The position numbers and the translations under genes were made by a program. This document shows positions 1 through 5,787 of a stretch of 5,787 nt of DNA, piece after piece; position 1 is the stretch's first letter; the number at the start of each line of letters is the position of its first letter. Origin of the DNA: Gammaproteobacteria bacterium (GTDB lineage: Bacteria; Pseudomonadota; Gammaproteobacteria; Methylococcales; UBA2780); contig QNFJ01000145.1 of assembly GCA_003646305.1 (NCBI GenBank), forward strand, positions 1-5,787, written 5' to 3'. Under the pieces are notes generated by a model. That model did no database searches. It had not been told where the DNA came from and saw only the letters and a program-made list of their open reading frames with translations.

Positions 1-3
1 AAC

Positions 4-891
4 TCATTTCTGGTCGCTTACTAAGCTGGGGTGATGAATTTGCTTAGGTGTTTGAATCATCAAGTATTTAACATACAGTTCTTGCCAGCTATCTACCCAG
101 CAACACTGATGATCATAATTCGGAATCACGACCCATTGAGTAATAAGAGGCTTGTGCAGTTTCAGGAGATAGGATTGTAGTATTGCTGGTGAGACGATAA
201 AGTCTTTTTCGCCCACTAAATGAGTTTGGGGTATGTCTTTTAACTTTACGGCGAAATCGGCAGGGTTAAGGGAGCCGGATAAGGGGGAAATACCTTGCTC
301 TTTAACCCATGCATCAAGGTCGAGGTTTGCGGCTATAGTCACAAAATGTGTTACGTCATCCCGCTGTGCGCTCAATAGTGCTACCAGCACACCCCCGCCA
401 GAATAGCCCGCAAGGATAATTTTCTCTGTACGGGCTAAAACTTTAGCCTGATCAAGCGCCTCATCGAGCGCATCAATGACTTCTTGCGAGTAACGGTGGC
501 TTGTCCAATATTTAGGGTGGCAGCCTGTTCGTGTTTCGTGAGTAGTGAATTGGCACGGTCTTCCTAGAAAGAGAACCTTTGGCTCGGGAGTCTGAACGGC
601 TAGACGCAGGGCGACGGGGTTCCAAGGCGTAGGGTCTGTTGACGGTGTCCATCGGTTTTTCCAAGCATGCCCGTCTCCACCAATATAGACGACCAGAGTA
701 TTCTCTTTGGAAGAGAAATCCCCATGGAATCCATGTAGTACAAAATCTCCAGAGCTAAATTTTATGCTTTGCCACTCTTTTTGAGATGCAATTTGATTGG
801 CGTATCCACGCGGAGTGAAGCTGCAACCAATGAGAGCAGAAAAAAAAACAGATAAAAAAACCCAGCACAAGAAGTGCTGGGTTTGCTTCAA
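4..891 (-). CDS. Lipoprotein alpha/beta hydrolase (serine hydrolase fold)
   Basis: Probable outer-membrane-anchored or periplasmic alpha/beta hydrolase; the substrate is unknown. Numbered from a TTG start at 891, the protein has 295 residues. A lipoprotein signal opens with MKQTQHF, continues with a hydrophobic stretch and ends in the lipobox L-I-G-C, with the lipidated Cys at 23. The nucleophile elbow GYSGGG places the catalytic Ser at 164; Asp230 (GEKDF) and His261 (NYDHQCCW) complete a plausible triad. Conserved-looking YIGGDGHAW and LGRPCQ segments lie before the nucleophile, as in hydrolases often annotated only as alpha/beta hydrolase. The start is uncertain: the frame has no ATG before the catalytic core and can be extended to another TTG at 942, inside the upstream barrel gene. 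I chose 891 because it yields a textbook lipoprotein signal. No Shine-Dalgarno precedes either TTG. The intrinsic terminator of the upstream gene lies within codons 3-13, so expression probably needs readthrough. Fold assignment is fairly sure; start and substrate are not. Confidence 0.8.
   Translation of the reverse strand: MKQTQHFLCWVFLSVFFSALIGCSFTPRGYANQIASQKEWQSIKFSSGDFVLHGFHGDFSSKENTLVVYIGGDGHAWKNRWTPSTDPTPWNPVALRLAVQTPEPKVLFLGRPCQFTTHETRTGCHPKYWTSHRYSQEVIDALDEALDQAKVLARTEKIILAGYSGGGVLVALLSAQRDDVTHFVTIAANLDLDAWVKEQGISPLSGSLNPADFAVKLKDIPQTHLVGEKDFIVSPAILQSYLLKLHKPLITQWVVIPNYDHQCCWVDSWQELYVKYLMIQTPKQIHHPSLVSDQK
854..884 (-). terminator. Rho-independent terminator of the barrel gene, overlapping the hydrolase signal-peptide codons
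   Basis: On the minus strand, AAACCCAGCAC, the loop TTCTT and GTGCTGGGTTT form an 11-bp perfect stem (arms 874-884 and 858-868). The run of seven T residues at 860-854 provides the last stem pairs and the U-tract. It lies 27 bases past the barrel gene stop codon, so it should end that transcript. The same bases encode residues 3-13 of the hydrolase if that gene starts at TTG 891. The plus strand has only a short T run after the stem, so the terminator works mainly in the minus direction. Confidence 0.88.
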
Positions 892-911
892 TCGACTAAA
901 GATAACGGGAA

Positions 912-1937
912 TCAGAACTGCATGGCAATATTCGCGGACCAAGAATCGTTATCGATATTGTCGCGATCACTCACTAGAGTGTATGCCAATCCACCGCTAA
1001 TGGGGCCATAGTTGTATACGTTTGCACCAATGCTATAGACCATGCCGCTATCATCATTTGGGCTGCCGACGACTTTGGTCAGTTTGGCGTCTTTTTCATA
1101 AGTAGCGCTAAAATAGGGCATCACATGCTCTGTGTAATATGCAGCAGTTGCATTAAACTGAAATTGACCGAGATAGCTATCGGAAGAGCTAACCCGGGTC
1201 GTATCACTTTCCGTAAAGCTATCAAGTTCACTTTTTGAATACAGATAACCTACCCGCCCGGTAAGGTTTACGCTATTAATCCAGTGAGTTGCATTAGCGT
1301 TTACGGACAAGAAATAACTATTACCATCTTGTGATCCACTCACGGCACTGTTATTTCGTTTCATGTCAGTTTCTGTCCAGGAGTAACCCGCGGAGCCATC
1401 TATACTGAATGTTTCATCAATCACGTAAGCGATATACGGCGCTATGGTGTAGCCATCCGTTTCAGACTTGCCATTATTAAAATCACTACGAACCTCCGTA
1501 TCTTCAATAGTTAAGCTAACACCACCCAGTAAGCTCTCGTTGAATTGAGTGTCAAGGCCAAATGAATAGGTGTCTACATCACTATCGTAAGACAGTCCGG
1601 GTGTATCATCATCGGCATTACCGGACGTGAAACTCGCCCAACCCGAAAGGCCATTCGTGGCATCCCCAGCAGACATACCATTTGCTGGTGCTAAACTCAT
1701 AGAGCCGACGTTCCCAGAAGATGCTGACGTGGCACGCCATTGATCGATACGCAACCTGATTGGTGCAAGAAGTCGACGTGACACAGCACGATTCAGTGTC
1801 GACTGTGTAACTTGTGTCACAGGACTATTGTGATATCCACCATGATTTGGGGACGCAAATGCAACCCCGCCCACGAGGCTAATTGCAGCAGCAGGAACCA
1901 TAATTACAGTGTTTATTAAACGTGTCGATACTTTCAT
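912..1937 (-). CDS. Autotransporter-type outer-membrane beta-barrel protein without passenger
   Basis: Predicted outer-membrane beta-barrel of 341 residues, resembling the translocator domain of classical autotransporters. A Sec signal peptide covers residues 1-28 (MKVSTR, a hydrophobic core, then a cut after AFA). Residues 45-68 (TLNRAVSRRLL to DQWR) look like an amphipathic helix, which in autotransporters usually threads the pore. From about residue 97 to the end there are roughly twelve alternating-hydrophobicity strands, such as VDTYSFGLD, YTIAPYIAYV and SWSANIAMQF. The C-terminal residue is Phe, the usual signal for the BAM assembly machinery. Only about 65 residues lie between signal and barrel, far too few for a normal passenger, so it may be a stand-alone porin-like or adhesin-like barrel. 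The ATG is well supported by GAGGAG at 1951-1946, eight bases upstream. It has its own promoter and terminator, so it is probably monocistronic. Substrate or ligand is unknown; family-level confidence is good. Confidence 0.85.
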   Translation of the reverse strand: MKVSTRLINTVIMVPAAAISLVGGVAFASPNHGGYHNSPVTQVTQSTLNRAVSRRLLAPIRLRIDQWRATSASSGNVGSMSLAPANGMSAGDATNGLSGWASFTSGNADDDTPGLSYDSDVDTYSFGLDTQFNESLLGGVSLTIEDTEVRSDFNNGKSETDGYTIAPYIAYVIDETFSIDGSAGYSWTETDMKRNNSAVSGSQDGNSYFLSVNANATHWINSVNLTGRVGYLYSKSELDSFTESDTTRVSSSDSYLGQFQFNATAAYYTEHVMPYFSATYEKDAKLTKVVGSPNDDSGMVYSIGANVYNYGPISGGLAYTLVSDRDNIDNDSWSANIAMQF

Positions 1938-1988
1938 ACTAGATACTCCTCAAGTGAAACAAATAACCCAAAATGTTGTAATAACGAT

Positions 1989-2015
1989 AATAACAACAAT
2001 AATATTGTTGTTATT
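1989..2015. promoter_or_regulatory. Perfect palindrome over the barrel promoter, candidate operator
   Basis: AATAACAACAAT (1989-2000) and its exact reverse complement ATTGTTGTTATT (2004-2015) flank a 3-base AAT spacer. The 27-bp site covers the -10 box, part of the spacer and the predicted start of the barrel promoter, the position expected for a repressor dimer. It also lies in the divergent region between barrel and plus-strand operon, so it could affect both. I do not recognise the regulator. The site is very A+T rich, which raises the chance of a fortuitous match, but 12 perfect pairs are well above the random level. Confidence 0.55.
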
Positions 2016-2027
2016 GATACAAGTCAA
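1999..2027 (-). promoter_or_regulatory. Sigma70-like promoter of the barrel gene
   Basis: Reading the minus strand, the -35 box TTGACT (2027-2022) is followed after exactly 17 bases by the -10 box TATTAT (2004-1999). Each differs from consensus by one base. Transcription would start near 1992, giving a leader of about 54 bases before the ATG at 1937, which carries the GAGGAG ribosome-binding site. The fit is by eye. Confidence 0.65.
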
Positions 2028-2205
2028 TAATGGGGATTTTTAGTCTGTTAACCTCCACCTATGGGTATTGCGGGTTTGATCCGCGTGGTGCGCTGCCATA
2101 TCTCTTCAGCCACCTTCCATCGGGTCGCTGTATGAAAGTAACCTACCAAGAAACAGGGGGAGAGGTTTTGTCTTCATTGTACGAATATTTACTTAGCCGC
2201 ATTAC

Positions 2206-2213
2206 GGAAAGAG
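2206..2213 (+). promoter_or_regulatory. Ribosome-binding site deciding the GTG start of the DUF1513-like gene
   Basis: The purine-rich GGAAAGAG ends six bases before GTG 2220, a normal spacing. An in-frame TTG at 2214 directly abuts this site and so would be too close to use it. GTG 2220 also puts the twin arginines at residues 3-4, as expected for a Tat signal. Confidence 0.5.
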
Positions 2214-2219
2214 TTGTCT

Positions 2220-3515
2220 GTGCACCGTAGGCAAGCAATTAAAATGTTAGGAATGGGTGTTGTTGCAGGTGCCTGCCCTCGAGTTCTCATGGGCAATGCT
2301 ATTTACGAGCGGCCCGAAAAAGGCTCGGCTATCTATCTGATCCCTGGTTATCATCCAGGCTATGCGATGCTCGGAGGGCATACACTTGACCTCCATCCCG
2401 ATTTTTTACGTGGAATATTGCCCGGATATCAGGGGCCGCGAACAATGGTTACCCGCATCAAAGAGGCTGACCAGTCGATAAAGCGTGCTGTTTTCCCCCT
2501 GAGCGGGCATCATATTTCTATCGACCATAAGCGGCAACAAGCCTTCTTCAGCAGCATAGATGGGGAAACCATGGTTTTATTTGATGTGGATAACCTGGAA
2601 CTTTTGGCGTTAGTCGGTCCGCATCAAACGGGTTACGTCGGTGGTGGACATGCTGTTTATCTGCCGGATGACAAATATATTGTCACCACCGAAAGGCGGC
2701 ATTACTTGCCATACTCGGGAAACCCAAAGCAGCATTACGGGTGCATTACAGTACGTGATGCAAAAACGCTGAATGTACTTGAGGCCTATTCTTGCGGAGG
2801 CATTAACCCTCACGATATAGCGCTGATGGCAGATGGCCGCCATGTAGCCGTCTCCAACTATGGCAGCACTGATTGGCCTGTGGCTGGAAAGATACTTCCG
2901 CACGTAGTCGAACCTAGCCTAACGATAATTGATCTTGAAAGCGGCAAAGTGGTTCGAAAGATTATCGGATCAAATCGGAACAATGAAATACGCCATGTAG
3001 CCGCGCACAATATGGATCGAATTTTCGCGATCCAGACCCGGATGGTTGAGAGCTCAGAAAGCCGAGCATTGTTGAGCCAGGGGAAAGAGGTGATTGATGT
3101 TGATCTCGCAAGTCCGGAGGGCATTTTTTATGCCCCAGCGCCACTCCTTGGATTAAGTACTACCAGCGGAAATCCTTTAATCAAAGAAATTTTCCCCAAA
3201 AACAATCTCTTATTCCGGCAGGGTCAGACGATCATCTATGACCCAGTGTATGACGAAGCAATTGTAACTTTTGCATCAGGAAATATTATTGCTGTGATTG
3301 ATGGCAAGAGTCAGCGCATAATAAAAATTATCCGTACAGATCATATGGGACTTCATCATCCGCGTGGTGTTGCCTTACATCCAGATGGTATTCATTACGC
3401 TGTATCTGGATCCTGGCGGGATATTTATCTGTTCAAGCGAGGCGTTCACGAGCTCAACCGAGATCGCTGCCTGTATACAACCTTTTATGATCACAGCCAC
3501 CTGAGTATTTTGTGA
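2220..3515 (+). CDS. DUF1513-like beta-propeller protein with Tat signal
   Basis: Probable periplasmic beta-propeller of 431 residues resembling the DUF1513 family; no enzymatic activity is established for that family. The N-terminus MHRRQAIKMLGMGVVAGA looks like a twin-arginine signal (RR at 3-4, Lys at 8), although Ala replaces the usual Phe after RRx. Cys19 follows AGA, a poor lipobox, so lipidation is doubtful. Family-like motifs in order: SGHHISID (about 96), GGGHAVYLPDD (141), TTERR (156), GGINPHDIALMADGR (193), SNYG (212), EPSLTIIDLESGK (231), EIRH (256) and HHPRGVALHPDG (379). The repeated GH, PH and RH histidines at blade edges resemble those in DUF1513 proteins. At 431 residues it is longer than the roughly 360 I expect for the family, with an extended N-terminal region and an insertion around 275-335. 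DUF1513 genes often sit with imelysin-type iron-uptake genes; none is present here. It is the first of three same-strand genes. The start is GTG. Confidence 0.75.
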   Translation: MHRRQAIKMLGMGVVAGACPRVLMGNAIYERPEKGSAIYLIPGYHPGYAMLGGHTLDLHPDFLRGILPGYQGPRTMVTRIKEADQSIKRAVFPLSGHHISIDHKRQQAFFSSIDGETMVLFDVDNLELLALVGPHQTGYVGGGHAVYLPDDKYIVTTERRHYLPYSGNPKQHYGCITVRDAKTLNVLEAYSCGGINPHDIALMADGRHVAVSNYGSTDWPVAGKILPHVVEPSLTIIDLESGKVVRKIIGSNRNNEIRHVAAHNMDRIFAIQTRMVESSESRALLSQGKEVIDVDLASPEGIFYAPAPLLGLSTTSGNPLIKEIFPKNNLLFRQGQTIIYDPVYDEAIVTFASGNIIAVIDGKSQRIIKIIRTDHMGLHHPRGVALHPDGIHYAVSGSWRDIYLFKRGVHELNRDRCLYTTFYDHSHLSIL

Positions 3516-3534
3516 TAATCATAGGAACAGTTAT

Positions 3535-3561
3535 ATGAAAGAAAGAGAGCATGAGTTATGA
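3535..3561 (+). CDS. Possible 8-codon leader ORF coupled to the secreted-protein gene
   Basis: This ORF encodes MKEREHEL. AGGA at 3523-3526 lies eight bases before its ATG, a good ribosome-binding site. Its TGA overlaps the ATG of the next gene in an ATGA junction at 3558-3561. It fills most of the 42-base gap after the DUF1513-like gene. It could deliver ribosomes to the next gene rather than make a functional peptide. The next gene also has its own weaker purine stretch (GAAAGAGAG, 3541-3549) inside this ORF, so coupling is not required. An ORF this short can arise by chance. Confidence 0.3.
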   Translation: MKEREHEL

Positions 3562-4772
3562 AAAAACATCTGACTTTAGGGGTAGTAATTCAGCGGCTTG
3601 CTGGAATAGCGATCATTGGAATCTTCTGTCTAGAGCTAACGGCGCATGATTCTTTCGCGCATTGGAGGCCACATACTACACCTGCACCCAGGCCAAGTAG
3701 CAGTCCTCGCCCACCCTCTCGTGTTGTGAAGCCTGTAAGTATGCAACAACTTCAGCAGCGTTTTCAGCAAATGGGAATCAAACCAACAGCTCAACAATTA
3801 GAAAAACTGAGAGGACTTGATGATCGAGTGCTGGGAATAATAGACAGGATTTTTGGTAATTTTGGTAGTTTTACTCCTGAGCAGCGAGATGTGGCTCAGG
3901 GTTGGCTTAATAATACTCTTGACTTATCAGGCCAAATTCAGGGGGCGCTGGATAACGCAGAATTTCATAATAACCATGCCTGGGTTGTTGATAATCTCGG
4001 TTTGGCTGTTTCTATTACTAAGGGTGGTATTTTAGTTATTGCTCTTGCAACTAATCCAGCTGCAATACCTGTGTTAATTGCCATTGAGGGTGCAGGCACT
4101 AAAGTAGAACATGTGGGGACATTTGCTGGGGAAGTTACTGCTGCATTACAAGATGGTTGGAACGAGAAAAATGTAATTCGTGGTTTAAAAAACGGAGCTG
4201 TTGAAGTGTCTATCAGGTTAGCAGGCGGTAAAGTAGCCAATATTATTTTCCCTCCAGGTGCGCTCGGACGTAATATGAGAAAAGGGGCGCTTAAAGCGGC
4301 TATAAGAGCATGGGGCAAGCAGGAAGGTACAAAAGTGCTTATTGGTGAAATTCGTTCTGCCGCCCAAGATCTTTACAATAGTGATGAGCCTTTTAAACCC
4401 CCACAGAGTACAACAAGGACTTTTACACTACCTCAAAATATTCCTGTGCAAACATCAGTGACGGAGTTTAATATATCCCCAGAGCAACTTGAGGAGATGA
4501 GGCAGAGGAGAGAGAGCAGGACTCAGACTCAACCATCACCCCCAAGTCAGCCAGCCAATGGCAATGATCCAGTTGCTCAGTTTATTGGTAGCCATTTGAA
4601 CGAGCAGGCTATGAAAAAATCCATTAAGGGTTATTTGGACACGGGAGTATTTGTTCCTCCCCTGCCAGCTCCAAGCGCTCAATCCGTGAAAGGAAATAGT
4701 ACTACCGCACCTGAGACTTTTGATAACTTATTTGTCTCACCCAGGCCGCAAGTGAGAGGTGCGCACCCATGA
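3558..4772 (+). CDS. Secreted protein with proline-rich linkers and hydrophobic centre, function unknown
   Basis: I do not recognise this 404-residue protein. A Sec signal peptide covers residues 1-34 (MKKHLTLG, hydrophobic core, likely cut after SFA). A Pro/Ser/Arg linker at 37-54 follows, with PAPRPSSSPRPPS at its core. Residues 61-130 look helical and Gln-rich (MQQLQQRFQQMG, QQLEKLRGLDDRV). Residues 147-180 form a Gly/Ala-rich hydrophobic segment containing GGILVIALATNPAAIPVLIAI, which could be a membrane hairpin or a buried core. Residues 205-270 are basic and probably helical (RNMRKGALKAAIRAWGKQ). A second Pro/Ser/Gln linker spans about 318-340, before a short helical end at 338-362. The linkers suggest a modular exported protein. 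The amphipathic and hydrophobic middle is reminiscent of the pre-toxin regions of secreted toxins, but I see no toxin or catalytic motif and do not assign that role. It is 42 bases downstream of the DUF1513-like gene and ends in an ATGA overlap with a short ORF, so it is probably in that operon. Confidence 0.8.
   Translation: MKKHLTLGVVIQRLAGIAIIGIFCLELTAHDSFAHWRPHTTPAPRPSSSPRPPSRVVKPVSMQQLQQRFQQMGIKPTAQQLEKLRGLDDRVLGIIDRIFGNFGSFTPEQRDVAQGWLNNTLDLSGQIQGALDNAEFHNNHAWVVDNLGLAVSITKGGILVIALATNPAAIPVLIAIEGAGTKVEHVGTFAGEVTAALQDGWNEKNVIRGLKNGAVEVSIRLAGGKVANIIFPPGALGRNMRKGALKAAIRAWGKQEGTKVLIGEIRSAAQDLYNSDEPFKPPQSTTRTFTLPQNIPVQTSVTEFNISPEQLEEMRQRRESRTQTQPSPPSQPANGNDPVAQFIGSHLNEQAMKKSIKGYLDTGVFVPPLPAPSAQSVKGNSTTAPETFDNLFVSPRPQVRGAHP
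4754..4759 (+). promoter_or_regulatory. Ribosome-binding site for the 22-codon ORF
   Basis: GAGAGG ends nine bases before ATG 4769, inside the last codons of the secreted-protein gene. It is the only good Shine-Dalgarno-like site in this junction: the ATG of the following lipoprotein at 4834 is preceded by CGTGGGTGTATACACT, which lacks a convincing one. Confidence 0.45.
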
Positions 4773-4837
4773 ACGCTCCATTATATTGGATGGTTTTAAC
4801 AACAGGTCACTATTTCCCGTGGGTGTATACACTATGA
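4769..4837 (+). CDS. Small 22-codon ORF linking secreted-protein and lipoprotein genes
   Basis: This ORF encodes a 22-residue hydrophobic, aromatic-rich peptide beginning MNAPLYWMVL and ending PWVYTL. Its ATG overlaps the stop of the secreted-protein gene (ATGA, 4769-4772) and its stop overlaps the ATG of the lipoprotein gene (ATGA, 4834-4837). It fills the 61-base gap exactly and has a GAGAGG site nine bases upstream. The simplest reading is a translational bridge carrying ribosomes to the lipoprotein start. It might also be a small membrane peptide, being almost uncharged and containing Trp and Tyr. No family is recognised. Confidence 0.4.
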   Translation: MNAPLYWMVLTTGHYFPWVYTL

Positions 4838-5769
4838 ATAGTTATTTTAGAAGAGTGGTATTAATTCTTCATTCAGCGTTAGTCCTGCTGATGCTGTCTG
4901 GTTGTTCGACTTCACCTGTTTCAAAAGGCAGCCCAGGGGCCACCTCAAACATGGACCAGAAGTTAGTCACACTAAGAAATATTCCAAGAGAAGGTCCGAA
5001 ACTGGCCTCACTCTCTCCCGAAACCAACTGGGTTATAGGGGCTATAGTCACTAGCATGAGGGGTAAATCTCTATCAAAAGATACAAACAAACACATTGAA
5101 TTAGCTGATGGGCTTGCCAAAAGCATCAGAGAGAAATACTTCCGTTATGAGGGATTCACGCTAACCAGCACAGCCATTAGTGAATATCATTATTTAGAAG
5201 CAGACTCTAATTTTCGCTGGTTGTCAGTATTTCTTCGTTTTTATGATGACTATGGTCGATCTGTAACAACGGTTGTCAGGGCTGAGTATAGATTGGTGGA
5301 GGGAAAGATTATTGTAGAATCTGCCATTATTATGCCACTGTCTAGTCATAATCCACGAGTGAAACTCTATTATGTGCCAGTCGACAAGCTCTCAGATCAG
5401 CGATTCACAAAGAACAGCAGTTATAAAGAAATATTGTGGTTTGTGCAGGAAAAAGCTGTGGCAATTAATATACCAGAGCAAGTTCCTCATAAGCGTCAGA
5501 ATTATTGGATCTTTGCATTTGTAACGGATAGGCTGGCTAAAGACGCAAAAATTGAACTGCGGGCCAGTAAGAGTCAAAAAGGGCTAAAAGGTGATAATAC
5601 CAAAGCAAAAACGCTCAACTTCGATAACTGGTTTATCACTAGAGCAAGAGGAGAGTTTGCCTTTGGTCAAGTGGATAGAGTCTTTTATAAAGTTGTTTAT
5701 AGTTCTGATAGTGATGTTTCAGCGGAAAAGAAAAAGCTTCAGATAATTGGTGTCTTTTCTACTCAGTAG
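4834..5769 (+). CDS. Lipoprotein of unknown function
   Basis: I do not recognise this 311-residue protein. It has a clear lipoprotein signal: MNSYFRR, a hydrophobic core and the lipobox L-S-G-C with the lipidated Cys at 24. Ser at the +2 position predicts sorting to the outer membrane rather than retention in the inner membrane. A flexible Ser/Pro/Gly stretch (25-45) leads to a mixed alpha/beta body. That body has a helix-rich part (about 65-105) and then alternating strands (RWLSVFLRFYDDYG at 128-141, VVRAEYRLVEGKIIVESAIIMP at about 147-168). Residues 240-260 are Lys-rich, and FDNWFITRARGEFAFG (263-278) leads to a C-terminal strand region. The ATG at 4834 was chosen because it gives a compact lipoprotein signal. 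A GTG at 4759 would add 25 polar residues in front of it and spoil the signal. Translation is probably coupled through the preceding 22-codon ORF. A role with the secreted protein upstream is likely from context only. Confidence 0.8.
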   Translation: MNSYFRRVVLILHSALVLLMLSGCSTSPVSKGSPGATSNMDQKLVTLRNIPREGPKLASLSPETNWVIGAIVTSMRGKSLSKDTNKHIELADGLAKSIREKYFRYEGFTLTSTAISEYHYLEADSNFRWLSVFLRFYDDYGRSVTTVVRAEYRLVEGKIIVESAIIMPLSSHNPRVKLYYVPVDKLSDQRFTKNSSYKEILWFVQEKAVAINIPEQVPHKRQNYWIFAFVTDRLAKDAKIELRASKSQKGLKGDNTKAKTLNFDNWFITRARGEFAFGQVDRVFYKVVYSSDSDVSAEKKKLQIIGVFSTQ

Positions 5770-5787
5770 TCAGATGCTTGGCATAGA

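Noticed and set aside
892..942. TTG 942 as the hydrolase start
   Set aside because: It would start 31 bases inside the barrel gene without a Shine-Dalgarno site and give a 39-residue lead to the lipobox with a broken hydrophobic region; TTG 891 gives a normal signal. Not excluded with certainty.
797..1000. 67-codon plus-strand frame across the terminator
   Set aside because: Antisense to the hydrolase and barrel genes, very Lys/Arg rich from the A-rich terminator strand, with no ribosome-binding site; a shadow frame.
2026..2031. AATAAT as a -10 box for the plus-strand operon
   Set aside because: No -35 box at 16-18 bases; the nearest TTGTTG is 15 bases away and lies in the palindrome. A divergent promoter is possible but not supported.
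2070..2084. GCGG/CCGC mini-hairpin upstream of the DUF1513-like gene
   Set aside because: Only four base pairs with a seven-base loop and no T tract; not distinguishable from chance.
2030..2230. 66-codon plus-strand frame (or 32 codons from ATG 2132) before the DUF1513-like gene, overlapping its start by 11 bases
   Set aside because: No Shine-Dalgarno site before either ATG, no recognisable protein features, and it lies in the divergent intergenic region. Its overlap with GTG 2220 fits the short-ORF pattern further along, but support is too thin to annotate.
2610..3144. Three overlapping minus-strand frames inside the DUF1513-like gene
   Set aside because: They lie opposite well-conserved propeller motifs and show no signal, domain or ribosome-binding site; shadow frames.
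3965..4318. 117-codon minus-strand frame inside the secreted-protein gene
   Set aside because: Its composition mirrors the Gly/Ala-rich codons of the opposite strand, and it has no ribosome-binding site. The sense frame has a signal peptide and operon context.
4759..4833. Upstream GTG extension of the lipoprotein gene
   Set aside because: It would place 25 mainly polar residues before the lipoprotein signal, and the GTG overlaps the GAGAGG site rather than following it.

Overview
The window reads as chromosomal DNA of a Gram-negative bacterium, most likely a gammaproteobacterium of moderate G+C. The basis is an outer-membrane beta-barrel ending in phenylalanine, two lipoproteins with LIGC and LSGC lipoboxes, a Tat-type signal and Shine-Dalgarno-led genes. 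I cannot name the genus. Every full-length gene product appears to be exported, so this is a cell-envelope locus.

Left arm, minus strand (1937 down to 4). A 341-residue autotransporter-type beta-barrel protein is driven by a good sigma70-like promoter (TTGACT, 17 bp, TATTAT). A 12-bp-arm palindrome overlaps that promoter and looks like a repressor operator. The barrel gene ends at 912 and is followed by a near-ideal intrinsic terminator at 854-884. Downstream comes a lipoprotein alpha/beta hydrolase with a visible Ser-Asp-His triad. Its signal-peptide codons overlap the terminator, and its frame has no usable ATG, so its start (probably TTG at 891) and its expression are unusual.

Centre (1938-2219). 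This divergent intergenic region holds the barrel promoter and palindrome. The remaining 180 bases or so before the plus-strand genes show no convincing promoter or RNA gene.

Right arm, plus strand (2220-5769). Three genes form a probable operon: a DUF1513-like beta-propeller with a twin-arginine signal, a 404-residue secreted protein with proline-rich linkers that I do not recognise, and a 311-residue lipoprotein that I do not recognise. The junctions are tight. A 22-codon ORF sits between the last two genes, joined to each by an ATGA stop/start overlap, with a good ribosome-binding site only at its own start. An 8-codon ORF with its own SD-like site precedes the secreted protein and also ends in an ATGA overlap. 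This suggests stepwise translational coupling.

The best candidates for something undescribed are the secreted-protein/lipoprotein pair attached to a DUF1513-like propeller without the usual imelysin partner in view, and the terminator built into the hydrolase signal peptide. No tRNA, rRNA, CRISPR array, transposase or attachment site was seen.
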